Shown here piece by piece: positions 61,397 to 64,000 of a DNA stretch of 64,000 bases. Position 1 is the stretch's first letter; each line of letters begins with the position of its first letter. The notes beneath the pieces were generated by a model. That model made no database searches and was not told the origin of the DNA. It saw only the letters and a list, made by a program, of their open reading frames with translations. The translations under genes and the position numbers were made by a program. The stretch is from CAZSDW01 sp964605705 (GTDB taxonomy: Bacteria > Fidelibacterota > UBA2242), in NCBI GenBank assembly GCA_964605705.1, contig CAZSDW010000001.1, forward strand, positions 124,001 through 188,000, written 5' to 3'.

Positions 61397-62290
61397 TTAT
61401 TTCTTTTTCATAAGGAATTTATGCTGCCAGGCAATCACGACCGGACCCGCCACGTAGATAGAAGAGTAAGTGCCGACGACAACTCCGATAATCATGGCTA
61501 TGGCAAAAATCCGCACCTCACCGGTGGCAAACACCAAGACCAGAACCACGAAAAATGTAGTCAGCGATGTGATAATGGTTCGGCTCAATGTTTCGTTAAT
61601 GCTATTGTTGATGATCTTTTCGATCGGGTCGAACCGCATGAGCTTCATGTCTTCCCGAACCCGGTCATAAAGCACAATGGTATCGTTCAGTGAATATCCC
61701 ACAATCGTCAAAAACGCGGCAATGGTTGATAGTGAAATTTCCAGATGTGCCAGCGAGAAAATTCCAAGAGTAAAAAGAACGTCATGAATCAATGCCACAA
61801 CGGCGCCGATGGCAAAGCGGAACTGGAACCGGATTGAAATGTAAACGCCGATTACCAGGATTGCGAAGATAATGGCATAAACTGTATTGCGGCGCAGTTC
61901 CTGTCCGATTTTCGGTCCAACCTTTTCGGTTTTACGGATTTCAAAATTATTTTCTTTAATATTTTTCAGACCATTGGAAACGATAGACGGGATGTCCTCG
62001 GTTTCATTGCCCTGCGCAACGCGGATCATAAATTCATTGATACCGGCAGATTTCTGAATAATGCTGTTTTGTAAATTGACGGAAGTCAGCGCGGTTCTTA
62101 TTTCCCCGATACTGATTTCATTGTCAAACTGGACCTGGATCAGGGTGCCGCCGGTGAAGTCAATTCCCAGGTTGAATCCTCTGAGAAAGACAATCGAAAT
62201 AATACTGATCAGCAGGAAAATACCGGACATCGTTATGGCAGTCTTGCTGAATTTGACAAATTGAATATTGGTTTCTTTAAAAAATCTCAT
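61397..62290 (-). CDS. secF: Protein translocase subunit SecF
   Basis: This 297-residue inner-membrane protein joins SecD to drive late steps of Sec export with the proton motive force. It has six membrane helices, the first at about 15-35. The periplasmic part opens with GFNLGIDFTGGTLIQVQFDN. The RND-type helices include AIGAVVALIHDVLFTLGIF and TIVGYSLNDTIVLYDRVRED. It lies 18 bases after secD. Confidence 0.95.
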   Translation of the reverse strand: MRFFKETNIQFVKFSKTAITMSGIFLLISIISIVFLRGFNLGIDFTGGTLIQVQFDNEISIGEIRTALTSVNLQNSIIQKSAGINEFMIRVAQGNETEDIPSIVSNGLKNIKENNFEIRKTEKVGPKIGQELRRNTVYAIIFAILVIGVYISIRFQFRFAIGAVVALIHDVLFTLGIFSLAHLEISLSTIAAFLTIVGYSLNDTIVLYDRVREDMKLMRFDPIEKIINNSINETLSRTIITSLTTFFVVLVLVFATGEVRIFAIAMIIGVVVGTYSSIYVAGPVVIAWQHKFLMKKK

Positions 62291-62308
62291 TTTTATAATT
62301 CCTGAAAT

Positions 62309-64000
62309 TTATATACTTAATTTTTTTAGAATTTTACGATCGGTACGGAAGTTAAAAATCGTGCGAGTCACGAAAATTGCCGTAAACATACTGCAGAGAA
62401 TACCCCAGAAGAGGGTTACACCAAATCCCTTAACCGGTCCGGTACCAAATTGCATCAGGATCAAAGCCGTCAGCATAGTGGTCACATTGGCATCCAGAAT
62501 TGTACGGAATGCCCGGCTGTAACCGGCGTCGATCGCTGCTCGAACGGTTTTACCCTTTTCCAGTTCCTCCCGGATACGTTCAAATATCAGCACATTGGCA
62601 TCGACGGCGATACCAATGGTCAGAATTATACCGGCGATACCCGGCAAGGTCAGAGTTGCGCCCAGGGTTGCCAGAATTGCCATGACGAAGATAAGGTTCA
62701 GGATAACCGCGAGATCGGCTAATAGTCCGGCGCCCTGGTAATAAATTGCCATAAAACCGATAACCAGCAGAAATCCCACCAGACCAACCTTGGTACTGGT
62801 ACTAATCGAATCGCGTCCCAGTGATGGTCCGACGGTTCTTTCTTCGATGACATCTACCGGCGCAGGTAATGCACCTGCCCGGAGAACAATGGCGATATTT
62901 TTGGCTTCCTCCATGCTTTCGAGACCTTCAATATATGCAGATCCATTGGGAATTTTCACACTCAGGCGGGGCGCCATATATACATTGTCATCGAGGACGA
63001 TAGCGAGGAATTTGCCAATATTGGATCCGGTCAGGCGCGAGAAAATTTTGGCACCTTCGTTATTCATATTAATGTTTACAATTGCCTGTCCCGCCGCTTT
63101 TGTCTGGGCACTGCCGATAGTGGCAGTGGCTTTGGTAATATATTTTCCCTGGATGCCGGCTTCCCGTTCAAGGTGGTAAAGCAGATAATAATTTTCAGTT
63201 TTACCCTCGGCGGTGGTAAACTTCTCCGGTTTGGCAGACCAGAGGAATTTTGAATCATAAGGCAGTAGCTTGACAACTTCCGGGTCTGCCAGAATTTTCT
63301 TGACGGCATAGACATTGCGTTCCGGAACACCAATGGAATTATGAACATTGCGCATCAGCGAAGAAAATGGTCGCTCGGCAAACAGTTGTTCATCGACAAC
63401 CAGAGACGTGTCGCTGCCACTTTCCATATCGACATCGGCTTCAGTGATGCCGAGCAGTTCATCGACACTGACGGCTTTGTCTTTGGATTCTTTCATCGCG
63501 ACGGTCGTATCTTCGGCGGATACTTCCGGCTGGGCAAGATCCTGTCGTCCGGTTTTCAGATAATTATCCACCGAGGTGATGAAGGATTGAGTTACCTGGG
63601 GATCTTTTAAAAGGGTGAATTCCAGCAGTGCGGTACTTTGAATTAAACTGCGGGCACGTTCGACGTCTTTGATACCTGCCAGCTCGACAATAATACGGTT
63701 CTGACCGGCGCGTTGAATCGTAGGTTCGGATACACCAAACTGATCGACACGGTTTCGGATGATCTGGAGCGCCCGCTGCATTGCGTCTTTGGATTCATCC
63801 TGGAGACTGGCAATGATCTCAGCGTTTTTGTAGCCCCGGTCGTTGAAATGGCGAACCAGTTTAAAATCTTCCGCTTCGACGATGCGCTTGAAAACGGGAA
63901 AGAAATCTTCACCGGTTTCTTTATATTCCCGGGTTGCCGTTTCAAGCAACTCGTCAAATTGGGGGGTTTTATTAAATGCCAGAGTTTCCACCAGTTTTGG
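62309..64000 (-). CDS. secD: Protein translocase subunit SecD (N-terminus beyond window)
   Basis: The frame is open to the right edge (a GTG at 63991 is internal), so the first membrane helix and the DLQGG motif are missing. At least 563 residues remain: periplasmic domain with RNRVDQFGVSEPTIQRAGQNRI, a region with a long insert near residues 150-260 (acidic, Ser-rich), and five membrane helices with GIAGIILTIGIAVDANVLIFERIRE near the C-terminus. It is probably the promoter-proximal gene of secDF. Confidence 0.95.
   Translation of the reverse strand, partial: PKLVETLAFNKTPQFDELLETATREYKETGEDFFPVFKRIVEAEDFKLVRHFNDRGYKNAEIIASLQDESKDAMQRALQIIRNRVDQFGVSEPTIQRAGQNRIIVELAGIKDVERARSLIQSTALLEFTLLKDPQVTQSFITSVDNYLKTGRQDLAQPEVSAEDTTVAMKESKDKAVSVDELLGITEADVDMESGSDTSLVVDEQLFAERPFSSLMRNVHNSIGVPERNVYAVKKILADPEVVKLLPYDSKFLWSAKPEKFTTAEGKTENYYLLYHLEREAGIQGKYITKATATIGSAQTKAAGQAIVNINMNNEGAKIFSRLTGSNIGKFLAIVLDDNVYMAPRLSVKIPNGSAYIEGLESMEEAKNIAIVLRAGALPAPVDVIEERTVGPSLGRDSISTSTKVGLVGFLLVIGFMAIYYQGAGLLADLAVILNLIFVMAILATLGATLTLPGIAGIILTIGIAVDANVLIFERIREELEKGKTVRAAIDAGYSRAFRTILDANVTTMLTALILMQFGTGPVKGFGVTLFWGILCSMFTAIFVTRTIFNFRTDRKILKKLSI

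Overview
The window is a gene-dense bacterial chromosome segment with ordinary housekeeping content. No phage, insertion sequence, CRISPR array or defence island was seen. Several traits point to the FCB (Fibrobacteres-Chlorobi-Bacteroidetes) superphylum or a neighbour such as Marinimicrobia, Calditrichota or KSB1. These are a PorQ-like protein of the type IX secretion system (T9SS), two large exported proteins with Por-type C-terminal sorting domains, a korDABC 2-oxoacid:ferredoxin oxidoreductase operon, and outer-membrane proteins ending in aromatic residues. The exact phylum cannot be fixed without a search. G+C looks moderate, and GTG and TTG starts are common.

Layout. 1-3632 (minus): partial CPBP-type membrane protease, TlpA-like thioredoxin, SpoU-type RNA methyltransferase, large TPR protein. 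3890-10711 (plus): LD-carboxypeptidase, korDABC, and a giant GlnD-like nucleotidyltransferase. 10757-12238: trxB diverging from a lone GroES-like protein. 12292-16157 (minus): an ECF sigma / anti-sigma operon with two exported beta-rich proteins, one carrying 15 SGGD motifs mostly spaced exactly 18 residues apart. 16229-25974 (minus): parA-parB-M23 peptidase-bactofilin, then a PTS-IIA/CBS fusion, an ArsB/NhaD-type permease, aspS, phoH and a secreted subtilase. 26262-27813 (plus): plsC-like acyltransferase and an atypical glycine-reductase-B-like protein.

27920-38976 (minus): pepD, rocD, an outer-membrane barrel, a T9SS cargo protein, an M24 peptidase and uvrA. 39165-44737: gpmI followed by small membrane proteins, barrels and a lipoprotein, the least characterised stretch. 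44748-49415 (minus): priA, a gluzincin peptidase, a PorQ-like protein and a cytochrome c, all overlapping by 1-4 nt. 49536-64000 (minus): a long core block, secD-secF, purA, ruvB-queA-ispD-ispF-dedA-ispE, tRNA-Gln, prs-rplY-pth-hppA and rpsF-rpsR-rplI.

The genes together cover envelope biogenesis and sensing, central anaerobic carbon metabolism, isoprenoid precursor synthesis, translation and DNA repair/segregation. The best candidates for something undescribed are the ECF / anti-sigma / SGGD-repeat operon, the PTS-IIA-CBS plus permease pair, the GlnD-like 989-residue protein, the reductase-like protein that has lost its redox pair, and the small-membrane-protein cluster at 40.8-43.5 kb.
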